Below are positions 33,829 through 42,917 of a stretch of 64,000 nucleotides of DNA, one piece after another. Position 1 is the first letter of the stretch; the number at the start of each line of letters is the position of its first letter. The stretch comes from an uncultured Lachnospiraceae bacterium (lineage in GTDB: Bacteria > Bacillota > Clostridia > Lachnospirales > Lachnospiraceae), in the NCBI GenBank assembly GCA_910579865.1, contig CAJTXA010000002.1:1-64000 (forward strand), read 5' to 3'. Below the pieces are notes generated by a model. That model was not told the DNA's origin. It saw only the letters and a list, made by a program, of their open reading frames with translations, and made no database searches. The position numbers and the translations under genes were made by a program.

Positions 33829-35730
33829 ATGAGAAAAAAATATAAAATAAAACAGAAAAAAATAAATAAGATAGGCGAAAAAGAAAACATGCAAAAATGG
33901 TTACAAAAAGTAGAAGTCGCTGCATTGATTCTTGTTCTTTTTAATTCTTGTGCATCACAAAATCCCGATTCAACAGAAAGACTAACAACAATTCTTTCCT
34001 CTTCTGGTAATTGGATTGAGTATTCCTATATTACAGAATCGGAAGAAAATACAAGTGATTTAGAAAATATACAATATATAGAAATTGTAGACTCTATAGA
34101 GCCTACTGCATCTTCTGAAATGGTTACTTCTACGGAACAAGCAGAGTTTCAAGTAAAAAAAGCATCTTTAGAAGAATTACAACAGGCGGGTTTAGAAGAT
34201 ACTGTAATAGATTGGAAAGATGAAAATTTAAAGCAGGCAATGATTGAAATTACAGGAATTTCTGATCGGGAAATTAGGTTAAGTGATGTATGGCATATAA
34301 GACAGCTTAATTTAAATGGAAAAGGAATTGTAAAAATTGATGCATTGGGAAATTTGCGTAATTTAGAAAGTTTATCATTATCTGGAAATGAAATTTCTGA
34401 TATTACTGCGTTAAAAAATTTACGTTATTTATCTGTTTTGTTTCTGTCTGGAAATCATATTTCAGATCTTACTGCATTGCAGTCATTAGAGAATCTGACC
34501 TCTCTTTCTTTAAGGGAAAATCAAATTAGCAGTATACGGCCGTTAGAAAATTTATTGTCCCTTCATTCTATTAAACTAGATAATAATCAAATATGTGATA
34601 TAGCAGAAGTGGAGTTATTAGAAGAATGGGACCTTACTTATTCTTTAACAGGAAATCCAGTGAGTGAGCAGATGATTTCTCCAAATTTTGGGATTGCCGT
34701 TCCATGGGAAGAGGCTGGCTTAGAAGATTTTGCTATCGATTGGCAGGATGAAAATTTAAAAGCAGCTATGGTTGAAATTACACAAATTCAAGATCGGGAG
34801 ATTTTATTAAGTGATGTATGGAATCTGACAAATTTGGATTTAAGTGGAAAAGAAATTACACAAATAACAGCATTAAAAGATTTGATAAATTTGAAAACAT
34901 TAAAATTATCCAATAATCATATTACAGATATTACTCCTTTAGAAAATTTAGTAAACTTAAAGAGATTATCTTTATTTGATAATAACATTTCTAATATTAC
35001 AGCGTTATCCAAACTTTCAAAGTTAAAGCAGCTTTCCCTTTCGAATCTTCCATTGACTGATTTTACAGGATTAGAGTCATTAACTGAATTGAAGAATCTT
35101 TCTTTAGGAGGATTAAAAGAAAATCAGTTGGATAGTTTAGAAAAGTTACAAGCATTAACAAAATTGCAAAAACTTTATATAATAGATAGTAACATTTCAG
35201 ACTTACAACCATTATCAAATTTAAAAGAATTACGGGTACTAGCATTAGAGACAAATAATATAAGCAGTTTAGAAGCACTTCGTGGATTGACAAAATTACA
35301 GTCTTTAGAACTGTCAGAAAATCATATACAGACGCTTTCAGGGTTAGAAGAGTTAGAAAATTTAAAATTTTTAATTCTTAATGAAAATGAGATTGAAAAT
35401 TTGGAAGGAATCGAACATTTAAAGAATTTGGAAACTTTAAATATAGCGCAAAATCGGATTCAAGATATTCGTCCATTAGCAAATTTATCTCGCTTAAAAA
35501 ATCTTTATTTGCAAGTAAATCAAATTTCGGATCTTTCTGCTTTAGAGGGGAAGGAGAGAATGATCCAATTATTTTTGAATAAGAATCAAATTAGTGATAT
35601 TTCAGTATTAAGAACCATGCCAAATTTAAGATTTCTTGGTTTAACTGAGAACCCAATTACTGATTTTTCTGTATTAAAGGAATTACAAGATTTATCAGTG
35701 GTAGAGCTACCAGAGGGAGTAGAACGATAG
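33829..35730 (+). CDS. Leucine-rich-repeat (SDS22/internalin-like) lipoprotein
   Basis: The 633-residue protein has a basic N-terminal stretch, a hydrophobic segment (about 27-40) and a possible lipobox ending FNSC near residue 43, followed by a Ser/Thr/Glu-rich linker. About 20 leucine-rich repeats of 22 residues (L-SLSGNEISDITALKNL pattern) follow. A cap-like module of about 50 residues (AGLEDTVIDWKDENLKQAM and ITGISDREIRLSDVW) occurs before the first repeats and is repeated near residue 300, so the protein contains an internal duplication. It is probably a surface-exposed binding protein. AGAGGGGAA lies before the start. The next gene starts 105 bases later, so co-transcription with the following operon is possible but not shown. 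Confidence 0.83.
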   Translation: MRKKYKIKQKKINKIGEKENMQKWLQKVEVAALILVLFNSCASQNPDSTERLTTILSSSGNWIEYSYITESEENTSDLENIQYIEIVDSIEPTASSEMVTSTEQAEFQVKKASLEELQQAGLEDTVIDWKDENLKQAMIEITGISDREIRLSDVWHIRQLNLNGKGIVKIDALGNLRNLESLSLSGNEISDITALKNLRYLSVLFLSGNHISDLTALQSLENLTSLSLRENQISSIRPLENLLSLHSIKLDNNQICDIAEVELLEEWDLTYSLTGNPVSEQMISPNFGIAVPWEEAGLEDFAIDWQDENLKAAMVEITQIQDREILLSDVWNLTNLDLSGKEITQITALKDLINLKTLKLSNNHITDITPLENLVNLKRLSLFDNNISNITALSKLSKLKQLSLSNLPLTDFTGLESLTELKNLSLGGLKENQLDSLEKLQALTKLQKLYIIDSNISDLQPLSNLKELRVLALETNNISSLEALRGLTKLQSLELSENHIQTLSGLEELENLKFLILNENEIENLEGIEHLKNLETLNIAQNRIQDIRPLANLSRLKNLYLQVNQISDLSALEGKERMIQLFLNKNQISDISVLRTMPNLRFLGLTENPITDFSVLKELQDLSVVELPEGVER

Positions 35731-35835
35731 ATGCAATTCTCTTGCGTATTTTCCAGTTTTATGTTAGAATTTTATTGTAACAGGAATAAAAAGATATAAT
35801 TTATTCCAAAATATTCATACATAGAGGTAGAAAAC

Positions 35836-37308
35836 GTGAAAGAGATATCAGAACAGTTTATAAGCAGTCTAGCACCTAATGCGACTGCAGTAAGCAATGG
35901 AAAGAAAATCTCAACGAAAGGAGGTTTTGTGAAACTGTCTTGTTCCGCAGATGATACCTTTTATATGGGGCAATGTAAAGGAAGTGGAAAGTCAGATTAT
36001 ATCACATCAATTGATTTTATAGAGGAAACCTCTCCTGTTTTTCGCTGCAGTTGTCCAAGCAGACAATTTCCATGTAAGCATAGCCTTGCACTTTTATTTG
36101 AAATAGCAGCAAAGAAAACATTTGAAATATGTGAGATTCCACAGGATATATTAGAGAAAAGAAAAAGAAAAGAAACAAGAGAAGCAAAGAAGCAAGAAAA
36201 AGAAGAAGCAATAAAAAATGGTACTGTAGTAAAACAAGATGCAACATCTGCAAAAAAGAATAAAGCAGCAAAGACCAAAAAGATAAAAAAGCAATTAGAG
36301 GGATTAAAACTGACAGAAGATATGGTACAAAATCTTTTACAGACAGGACTTGGTACAATTGGAGGAAATTCCATAAAAACTTATACCGATCTTGCAAAGC
36401 AGCTTGGCGATTATTATTTATTAGGACCACAGACCTATGTAAAACAATTAATTGCAGAGATAGAAGCTTTTAAAAAAGATGGAGAAGATCGGCACTATCG
36501 AGAAGCGGTTCGTATTTTGGTAAAACTTCGGGCATTGGTAAAAAAATCGGAAACCTATCTTAATGCAAAATTAGAATCCGATGATCCAAATGGAGACGAT
36601 AATATTTTATATGAAGAATTAGGCGGCATTTGGAAACTAGATGAATTAAATGCATTAGGATTAAAGAAAGAATCTGCAACATTAATTCAATTGTCTTTTG
36701 AAGTAATTTATGATGAAGCTAGAAAAGAATATGTGGATACTGGCTGGTGGGCAGACTTAGACAACGGCGAGATATTTGCAACTCGCAATTATCGGCCAAT
36801 TAACCGATTAAAATATGTAAAAGAAGAGGATACCATATTGGAAACTGCTTGTATTCCAATGTTATCCTATTATCCGGGAGAATTGAACCGGAGAATCCGA
36901 TGGGAGGAAAAAAGTGTTTCCTTTCATAAGATAGAAAAAGAAGAACTTGCCAAATTAAAACAATATGCAGAGAAAAGCCTGCCAGATACTTTGAAAAAAG
37001 TAAAAAATCAAATGAAAAATACACTTTCTGATAACTATGTTGTTCTTTTATTTGCCTATCAAATAATTGGGAAGATAGAAGATACCTTTGTTATGGAGGA
37101 TTCTTCCGGCAGTCGGGTAATTCTTGCAGATATGGAACTTAACGATCATAAGGGAACAATCGATCGGCTTTTTATTCTTCCAGAAGAGGAATTGTTTCAA
37201 AATCAAGTACTTTTAGGTGCCTTTTTTTATGATGAAGAAAAGCGGCGAATCTGTGTACAACCTTATAGTATTATAACAGAAGATCGGATTATAAGATTAT
37301 TATATTAA
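35836..37308 (+). CDS. SWIM zinc-finger protein, first gene of a YehQ/YehL/YehM/YehP-like operon
   Basis: The 490-residue protein starts with a SWIM zinc-binding region, with CSCPSRQFPCKHSLALLF (CxC...CxH) near residue 70. A Lys/Glu-rich linker (about 105-155) and an alpha/beta region without recognised motifs follow. SWIM domains bind nucleic acid or protein. In E. coli the similar yehQ gene lies with yehL, yehM and yehP. Translation starts at GTG 35836, supported by AGAGGTAG. The HEAT-like gene follows after 12 bases. It is probably the recognition part of the cluster, but this is inference. Confidence 0.8.
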   Translation: MKEISEQFISSLAPNATAVSNGKKISTKGGFVKLSCSADDTFYMGQCKGSGKSDYITSIDFIEETSPVFRCSCPSRQFPCKHSLALLFEIAAKKTFEICEIPQDILEKRKRKETREAKKQEKEEAIKNGTVVKQDATSAKKNKAAKTKKIKKQLEGLKLTEDMVQNLLQTGLGTIGGNSIKTYTDLAKQLGDYYLLGPQTYVKQLIAEIEAFKKDGEDRHYREAVRILVKLRALVKKSETYLNAKLESDDPNGDDNILYEELGGIWKLDELNALGLKKESATLIQLSFEVIYDEARKEYVDTGWWADLDNGEIFATRNYRPINRLKYVKEEDTILETACIPMLSYYPGELNRRIRWEEKSVSFHKIEKEELAKLKQYAEKSLPDTLKKVKNQMKNTLSDNYVVLLFAYQIIGKIEDTFVMEDSSGSRVILADMELNDHKGTIDRLFILPEEELFQNQVLLGAFFYDEEKRRICVQPYSIITEDRIIRLLY

Positions 37309-37320
37309 CAGGAGGCCGGA

Positions 37321-39348
37321 ATGAATATCGAACCACTTTATGAATTAAAGGAAAGATTAAATACCAGTGCAGTTGCCGGAATTTCTTTAATACCAGAAGA
37401 TTTTCGATTAAAACGAGCAATTGAACAAATAGAACCATTAGCAAAAGCAGCCCCTATTTTTGCAAAGATTTATCAGGGTGCTTTACATATTTTAGAAGTT
37501 CCAGCAGAACGAAGAGCGGATGCTCTTTTGGATGAATTGGCTCTTTTGGATGCTGTACTTGTTACACAGGCAGCAGCAGGGATTGATGGAACATTGTCCG
37601 TAATTAATAAAGGGATGCATGAAAGAGTAATTACAGAGATTCCTTATAGCAAAGCAGCACCTGCCATGGAAGCATTGACTACAACTGGAAGTGGACATTA
37701 TTCCTTTCTAATAGAACTGCATGAGGAAAATCCAGAAAGTTTTCGAGATTTTCGTCTACGCTTGGCATTAGTGGAGGGATTAGGAACAGGATATTATGAA
37801 TTAGCAGGAAAAATTGAACATTGGTTAAGTGAAGAAGATGAATCGATTTTACCATATTTAAAACGAGGGTTTCAAGGGGACGGAAGAAAAGAGATGGTAA
37901 GACGAGTTCATATTGTTGAAAAAATAGCCGGAGCAAAAGAAAATGACTGGTATATTGCTATGCTAGAAACGGCAAAGAAAGAAGTTCGTGAGACTTTGAT
38001 TTATGCGCTGCGGCATGATAAAAACAATGAATCATTTTTGATGGATTTGATTAAGACAGAGAAAAGCGGCGGGAAAAAGGCTGCTATTTGGGCATTGACT
38101 CGTATGGAAAGTGAAGAAGTTTATGAATATTTTCGAAAACAGCTTGGAACAAGTGGATTGAATAGTGATGCTTTGGTAGTACAAAGGCGGGCTAAGACAA
38201 TTTGGGAAGATGGGTATTTTTATCTGTCAAAAAGTGATCAAATTTCGAATCTGGTTGCAGATCAAATCAATAAAAAATTGGACTTTTTAGAAGAACAAGT
38301 GAAAAATGGGACAGTTTTATTGGAGTTTGAAGAGCGCCAAAGAATCAGTCAGATGTTTTATACGATGATTGGAAAAACAACAGATGCGATGATTGCAGTT
38401 TTTAAAAGATTGGTTAAAACAAAGGTATTTGATGAGATAAAAAATAAGGAAAGTGCAAAAGAAAAACTCACTTTACCAGAATGGGATAATGCCTCTTTTG
38501 CTTCACGAAATGCAGGACGAGTTTATGATTTAAAATATTTGGATCGGCTATTGATGGAATCGATCCTGCTAACGAAAAGTCCAAAGCTTTTCCAATTAGC
38601 AGAGGAATTGTATCAGGAATATCAGGAAGAATTTTTAATCTCTGCCTTAGTAGTGGCGTTACTTTCCAAAGAGGGAGATGCTGTATTTTCAGAATTTTCT
38701 CACTATTTAGTTCAAGATGGAAAGCGGGAAAATACAAATAAGAAGGCAGGCAGGCTTGGAATTATGGGAGCATTTGCCTTATTAAGCTATAATAAAACAG
38801 CAAATAAATATGTGCTAAACTATGAATTTCGAGATGCTTGTTTTGGGGAAACCATAACAGTAAGAGAGCCTATTTTTGGAGAATTTGATTTTCATTGGCT
38901 GGAGCTTTTAACCAGTGAGAAGATAAAAAAAGATGGAGCATTTTGGCGGGGGATTTTTTATCATTCTCGGTTTGATATAGGGCAAATGGCTAGTTGGGAT
39001 AGTGTATTAGAGCAACTGATTCAGCCGAATAACCAAGAAAATTGTACGTTGCTTGGAAAATATTTTTCGAATCGAGCTTTATATGGAAAAAAAGGGAAAT
39101 TTTCCGATCATTTTGAAGCAGTAAGAAAGTGTCATATGAATTTTAAACCAGAAGTTTTGGTGAATTATATGAAACAGCATAAAGGAAAAATGTATCTTTG
39201 GGAGTTTTTGCGGTTAATAAAAGAGATTCCTATGGTGCGTGAGGATAAACTTTTCGCTATAGAAGAGATTCGAGGGATGGCAGAAAAAAAAGAAATCGCT
39301 TTGGAATGGAATGAGGAGTATTATTTGCAGCATTTCAATGAGCTGTGA
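37321..39348 (+). CDS. HEAT-repeat-like protein of the SWIM-MoxR-DUF5682-VWA operon
   Basis: The 675-residue protein is almost entirely alpha-helical. The stretch around residues 200-275 (AMLETAKKEVRETLIYALRHDKN, KKAAIWALTRMESEEVYEYF) has HEAT-repeat spacing. No enzyme motif or membrane segment was found. Its place in the operon corresponds to the DUF5691-type or YehQ C-terminal component of related clusters, so it may be a scaffold. A GGAGG site lies before the ATG. I cannot assign a family with certainty. Confidence 0.7.
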   Translation: MNIEPLYELKERLNTSAVAGISLIPEDFRLKRAIEQIEPLAKAAPIFAKIYQGALHILEVPAERRADALLDELALLDAVLVTQAAAGIDGTLSVINKGMHERVITEIPYSKAAPAMEALTTTGSGHYSFLIELHEENPESFRDFRLRLALVEGLGTGYYELAGKIEHWLSEEDESILPYLKRGFQGDGRKEMVRRVHIVEKIAGAKENDWYIAMLETAKKEVRETLIYALRHDKNNESFLMDLIKTEKSGGKKAAIWALTRMESEEVYEYFRKQLGTSGLNSDALVVQRRAKTIWEDGYFYLSKSDQISNLVADQINKKLDFLEEQVKNGTVLLEFEERQRISQMFYTMIGKTTDAMIAVFKRLVKTKVFDEIKNKESAKEKLTLPEWDNASFASRNAGRVYDLKYLDRLLMESILLTKSPKLFQLAEELYQEYQEEFLISALVVALLSKEGDAVFSEFSHYLVQDGKRENTNKKAGRLGIMGAFALLSYNKTANKYVLNYEFRDACFGETITVREPIFGEFDFHWLELLTSEKIKKDGAFWRGIFYHSRFDIGQMASWDSVLEQLIQPNNQENCTLLGKYFSNRALYGKKGKFSDHFEAVRKCHMNFKPEVLVNYMKQHKGKMYLWEFLRLIKEIPMVREDKLFAIEEIRGMAEKKEIALEWNEEYYLQHFNEL

Positions 39349-39379
39349 TTGAAATTATTTTCATAAAAAGGAGTAAAAA

Positions 39380-40471
39380 ATGGCAAAAAAACAAGAAGTA
39401 CTACGTCTGCCAGCGGAGCAGATGTATAAAAAAGAAATTGATGCATTAATCAAAGCAGAAAAAGAAAAGATTCCAGAAGGATGGCAAATGTCTCCAAAGT
39501 CAGTTTTAACTTATATTACTGGAGGAAAAGTTGGCAACACGATTATTACACCAAAATATATTGGAAATCAACGATTAGTCGAAATTGCAATTGCTACTTT
39601 AGTTACCGATCGGGCACTTTTGTTAATTGGAGAACCAGGAACAGCGAAGTCGTGGCTTTCCGAACATCTGACTGCAGCAATTAACGGCAATTCTACACAG
39701 GTAATACAGGGAACGGCAGGAACAACAGAAGAGCAGATTCGCTATTCTTGGAATTATGCTATGCTGATTTCACAGGGTCCATCTGTGGAGGCGATGTTGA
39801 AAAGTCCCGTATATTGTGCGATGGAGACAGGAAGTATTGCAAGAGTAGAGGAGATTTCCCGTTGTGCTTCTGAGGTACAAGATGCTTTAATTTCGATTTT
39901 GTCAGAGAAACGGATTTCTGTGCCAGAACTAAATATCGAGGCACCAGCAAAAAAGGGATTTTCAATTATTGCTACTGCAAATACACGTGATAAAGGCGTA
40001 AATGAAATGTCTGCTGCTTTAAAAAGACGATTTAATATTGTGGTGCTTCCAGCTCCAGCAAATTTGGCAGCCGAAATGGATATTGTAAAAACAAGAGTAG
40101 CACAGCTTTCAGAAAATTTAGATCTCAATGCGGCACTACCAGAGGATGAAGTAATTGAAAAGGTTTGTACTATTTTTAGAGAATTGCGAACAGGAATAAC
40201 TTTAGATGGAAAACAGAAGCTAAAGACAACAACAGGAGTACTTTCTACAGCAGAAGCGATTTCTTTATTGGCTAATAGTATGGCTTTGGCTGGAAGTTTT
40301 GGAAGTGGTGTGATTACAGATTATGATTTGGCTGCTGGATTGGAAGGTGCGATTGTAAAGGATGATGAAAAGGATAGTCTTGCTTGGAAGGAATATTTGG
40401 AAAATGTATTAAAAAAGCGTGGTTCTCGGTGGGCTGGACTTTATAAGGAGTGTAAGGAGTTTCATGATTAA
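39380..40471 (+). CDS. MoxR-type AAA+ ATPase (YehL-like)
   Basis: The 363-residue ATPase has Walker A GEPGTAKS (about residue 79), the segment ARVEEISRCASEVQDALISILSEK at the Walker B position (EE instead of the usual DE), sensor ATANTRDKGVNEMS and the ALKRRFN arginine segment. MoxR ATPases act as chaperones that insert metals or remodel partner proteins, usually with a VWA protein, encoded three genes downstream here. The stop overlaps the start of the DUF5682 gene by 8 bases. AAAAGGAG supports the start. Confidence 0.88.
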   Translation: MAKKQEVLRLPAEQMYKKEIDALIKAEKEKIPEGWQMSPKSVLTYITGGKVGNTIITPKYIGNQRLVEIAIATLVTDRALLLIGEPGTAKSWLSEHLTAAINGNSTQVIQGTAGTTEEQIRYSWNYAMLISQGPSVEAMLKSPVYCAMETGSIARVEEISRCASEVQDALISILSEKRISVPELNIEAPAKKGFSIIATANTRDKGVNEMSAALKRRFNIVVLPAPANLAAEMDIVKTRVAQLSENLDLNAALPEDEVIEKVCTIFRELRTGITLDGKQKLKTTTGVLSTAEAISLLANSMALAGSFGSGVITDYDLAAGLEGAIVKDDEKDSLAWKEYLENVLKKRGSRWAGLYKECKEFHD

Positions 40472-42869
40472 GAAACAGATTTTTAGGGAAAGGGAAAATA
40501 AAAAAGAGAAATCAGATATGCCAATTTTATTTGGAATTCGGCATCTATCTCCTGCTGGAGCTTGGCATTTAAGGGCGCTTTTAGATCGGGTAAAGCCAGA
40601 AATCGTGTTAATTGAAGGACCTTCTGATTTTAGCGAGGAGCTTACTGTAATTCCAAATCAGGATGTAAAACCGCCTTTTGCTATGCTTGCTTATACGAAA
40701 GAATCCCCGATTCATACGATATTGTATCCACTTTCTGTCTATTCACCAGAGTATCAGGCGATTCTTTGGGCATATGAAAATCGCAAGAAATGCCGATTTA
40801 TTGATTTGCCTTCTGGAACGTTTCTTGCATTTTCCCGTTTAAGACAACAACGAGAATGGGAACAGATGAAAAAATGGGAAGAAGAACAGACAAAGGAAGA
40901 GAATTTAGAAAAAGAACAACAAATAGAGAAAAAATTAGAGAGAAAAGGAGAGTTACAAAAAGAACATAATCGGGATTTTGTATACCAAAGGTTAGACCAA
41001 TTATCTGGAGAGGATGGACATGAAACTTTTTGGGAACGTACAATGGAGCATGTACAGGATGAAAATGCCTATTTAAGTGGAGCAGGTCAGTTTGGGGAAG
41101 AACTAAGACTTCTTACTTTAGAAAAAAATGAAGAATTTGCTGAGGATATTATACGTGAGGCTTATATGAAACGGCAGATTGAAGAGGTACTTTTATCTGG
41201 AATTCCTGCAGATAAAGTAGTAGTAGTAACAGGTGCTTTTCATGTAAAGGGATTGCACAGTGATACACAGATGTTAAGTGATAAGGAATTAAAGAAATTA
41301 CCTGTTTTAGAGGCAGGAAAAACCTTAATGCCTTATTCTTACTATCGGCTTTCCTCTCGTTCTGGATATGGGGCTGGAAATAAGGCTCCTGCTTACTATG
41401 AGCTTTTATGGCAGGGATTTTTAAATGGAGAATCTGACTATGCAGCGAGAAGTTATCTTTCTAGAATTGCTGCATGGCAAAGGGCAAATGGAAATATTGT
41501 TTCTTCTGCAGAAGTAATAGAAGCAATGAGGTTGGCTTTTTCACTTGCAGATCTTAGAGACTGTAAAATTCCTGCATTACGGGATTTGCGAGATGCGGCT
41601 GTAACTTGTATGGGACATGGAAATTTTGGAGAGATTGCTACAGCAGTTGCTGATACAGAGATTGGAACTGCAATTGGAGAGCTGCCAGAAGGAGTAAGCC
41701 GTACTTCGATTCAAGAGGATTTTTATCAAAAGTTAGATGCATTAAAATTGAGAAAGTATTGTTCGGTTATAGCGGAAGATTTAAGTTTAGATTTACGAGA
41801 GAAACGAACAGTAAAATCAGAAAAGGCAGCATTTTTAGATTTGGAACGTTCGTTCTTTTTACATAAACTAAGAGTACTTGGTATTTCCTTTGTTAATTTA
41901 AAACCAGTGTCACAAGATCAGGCAACCTGGAAGGAAGAGTGGACTCTTTGCTGGACACCAGAGGCAGAGATTGAATTAGTAGAAGCACAGTTAAAGGGAG
42001 ATACCGTATTAGCTGCAACTTCATTTTATATGAAAGAAAAGTTAGAGGAGAAGGAGCAGATTGTTGCGATTGCAGAGGTATTAAAAGAGTCTTTTTTGTG
42101 TGGGATGCCAGAGGCAGCAGAGTATGCGGTTTCTGCTTTGCAAAAGGCAGCGATTGATGCGGCTGCTGTAGATGAAATTGCAAATACGATACAAAATCTT
42201 TCTTTTGTTATACAATATGGTGATATTCGAAAGATTTCTTCAAAGCCATTAATTCCCGTATTAGAACAGCTATTTTTTCGTGTATGTTTGATTTTAGCTG
42301 GAGAATGTGTCTGTGATGATGAGGCGGCTAAGAAGATTTTACATGCACTTGGAATTTTAAATGATGCAGTAAGCAGTCATGATTTTTTGTCAGAAAGTAG
42401 CTGGATTCAAGTGATTACAGAGATTGCAGATAGAGATGATTTAAATACAAAAATTTCTGGTTATGCAACTGCAATTCTTTTAGAGCGTGGAAAGGTAAAC
42501 AATGAGGAATTAGAAGTTCGAGTGAGCAGAAGACTTTCCAAAGGGGTTCCAGCAGAGCTTGGAGCAGGCTGGTTTGAAGGACTTTCGATGAAGAATCGTT
42601 ATGCATTAATTGCAAGGCTTGGTTTATGGGAAACGCTTGATCACTATTTAGAGACATTAGATGAAGAAGAGTTTAAACGAGCTTTACTGTTTTTAAGACG
42701 AGCATTTGCAGATTTTTCTGCAAGAGAGAAAAGCGATATTGCAGAAAATTTAGGAGAGATTTGGAATCTAAATCGATTGGAGACATCGGAGATATTAAAT
42801 ACACCTATTACGAAAGAGGCAGAAGAACTGCTAGAAGGTTTGGATGACTTTGACTTTGGAGATATTTAG
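40464..42869 (+). CDS. DUF5682 family protein (YehM-like)
   Basis: The protein of about 801 residues opens with LFGIRHLSPAGAWHLRALLD and VLIEGPSDF. Near residue 255 it has VVVVTGAFHVKGL. These GxRH and GAFH motifs resemble the conserved His segments of TraB/PrgY/TIKI or EreA-like proteins, so a hydrolase-type fold is possible. A highly charged Glu/Lys insertion lies about 120-165. The rest is helical. AAGGAG precedes ATG 40464, which overlaps the moxR stop; a second possible start is MPILFG at 40518. Function unknown. Confidence 0.8.
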   Translation: MIKKQIFRERENKKEKSDMPILFGIRHLSPAGAWHLRALLDRVKPEIVLIEGPSDFSEELTVIPNQDVKPPFAMLAYTKESPIHTILYPLSVYSPEYQAILWAYENRKKCRFIDLPSGTFLAFSRLRQQREWEQMKKWEEEQTKEENLEKEQQIEKKLERKGELQKEHNRDFVYQRLDQLSGEDGHETFWERTMEHVQDENAYLSGAGQFGEELRLLTLEKNEEFAEDIIREAYMKRQIEEVLLSGIPADKVVVVTGAFHVKGLHSDTQMLSDKELKKLPVLEAGKTLMPYSYYRLSSRSGYGAGNKAPAYYELLWQGFLNGESDYAARSYLSRIAAWQRANGNIVSSAEVIEAMRLAFSLADLRDCKIPALRDLRDAAVTCMGHGNFGEIATAVADTEIGTAIGELPEGVSRTSIQEDFYQKLDALKLRKYCSVIAEDLSLDLREKRTVKSEKAAFLDLERSFFLHKLRVLGISFVNLKPVSQDQATWKEEWTLCWTPEAEIELVEAQLKGDTVLAATSFYMKEKLEEKEQIVAIAEVLKESFLCGMPEAAEYAVSALQKAAIDAAAVDEIANTIQNLSFVIQYGDIRKISSKPLIPVLEQLFFRVCLILAGECVCDDEAAKKILHALGILNDAVSSHDFLSESSWIQVITEIADRDDLNTKISGYATAILLERGKVNNEELEVRVSRRLSKGVPAELGAGWFEGLSMKNRYALIARLGLWETLDHYLETLDEEEFKRALLFLRRAFADFSAREKSDIAENLGEIWNLNRLETSEILNTPITKEAEELLEGLDDFDFGDI

Positions 42870-42917
42870 TTGGCAGGGGTTATTTTATGAAAAGAAAGGG
42901 TATTTTGGGGTTTGGAA

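Noticed and set aside
36017..36430. Reverse-strand frames of 124-137 residues in the SWIM gene region
   Set aside because: They are composition shadows of the Lys/Glu-rich linker on the plus strand, giving Phe/Leu/Ser-rich translations without ribosome sites. The same reasoning removes the other long antisense frames, for example 20720-21079, 47793-48386 and 21478-21933.
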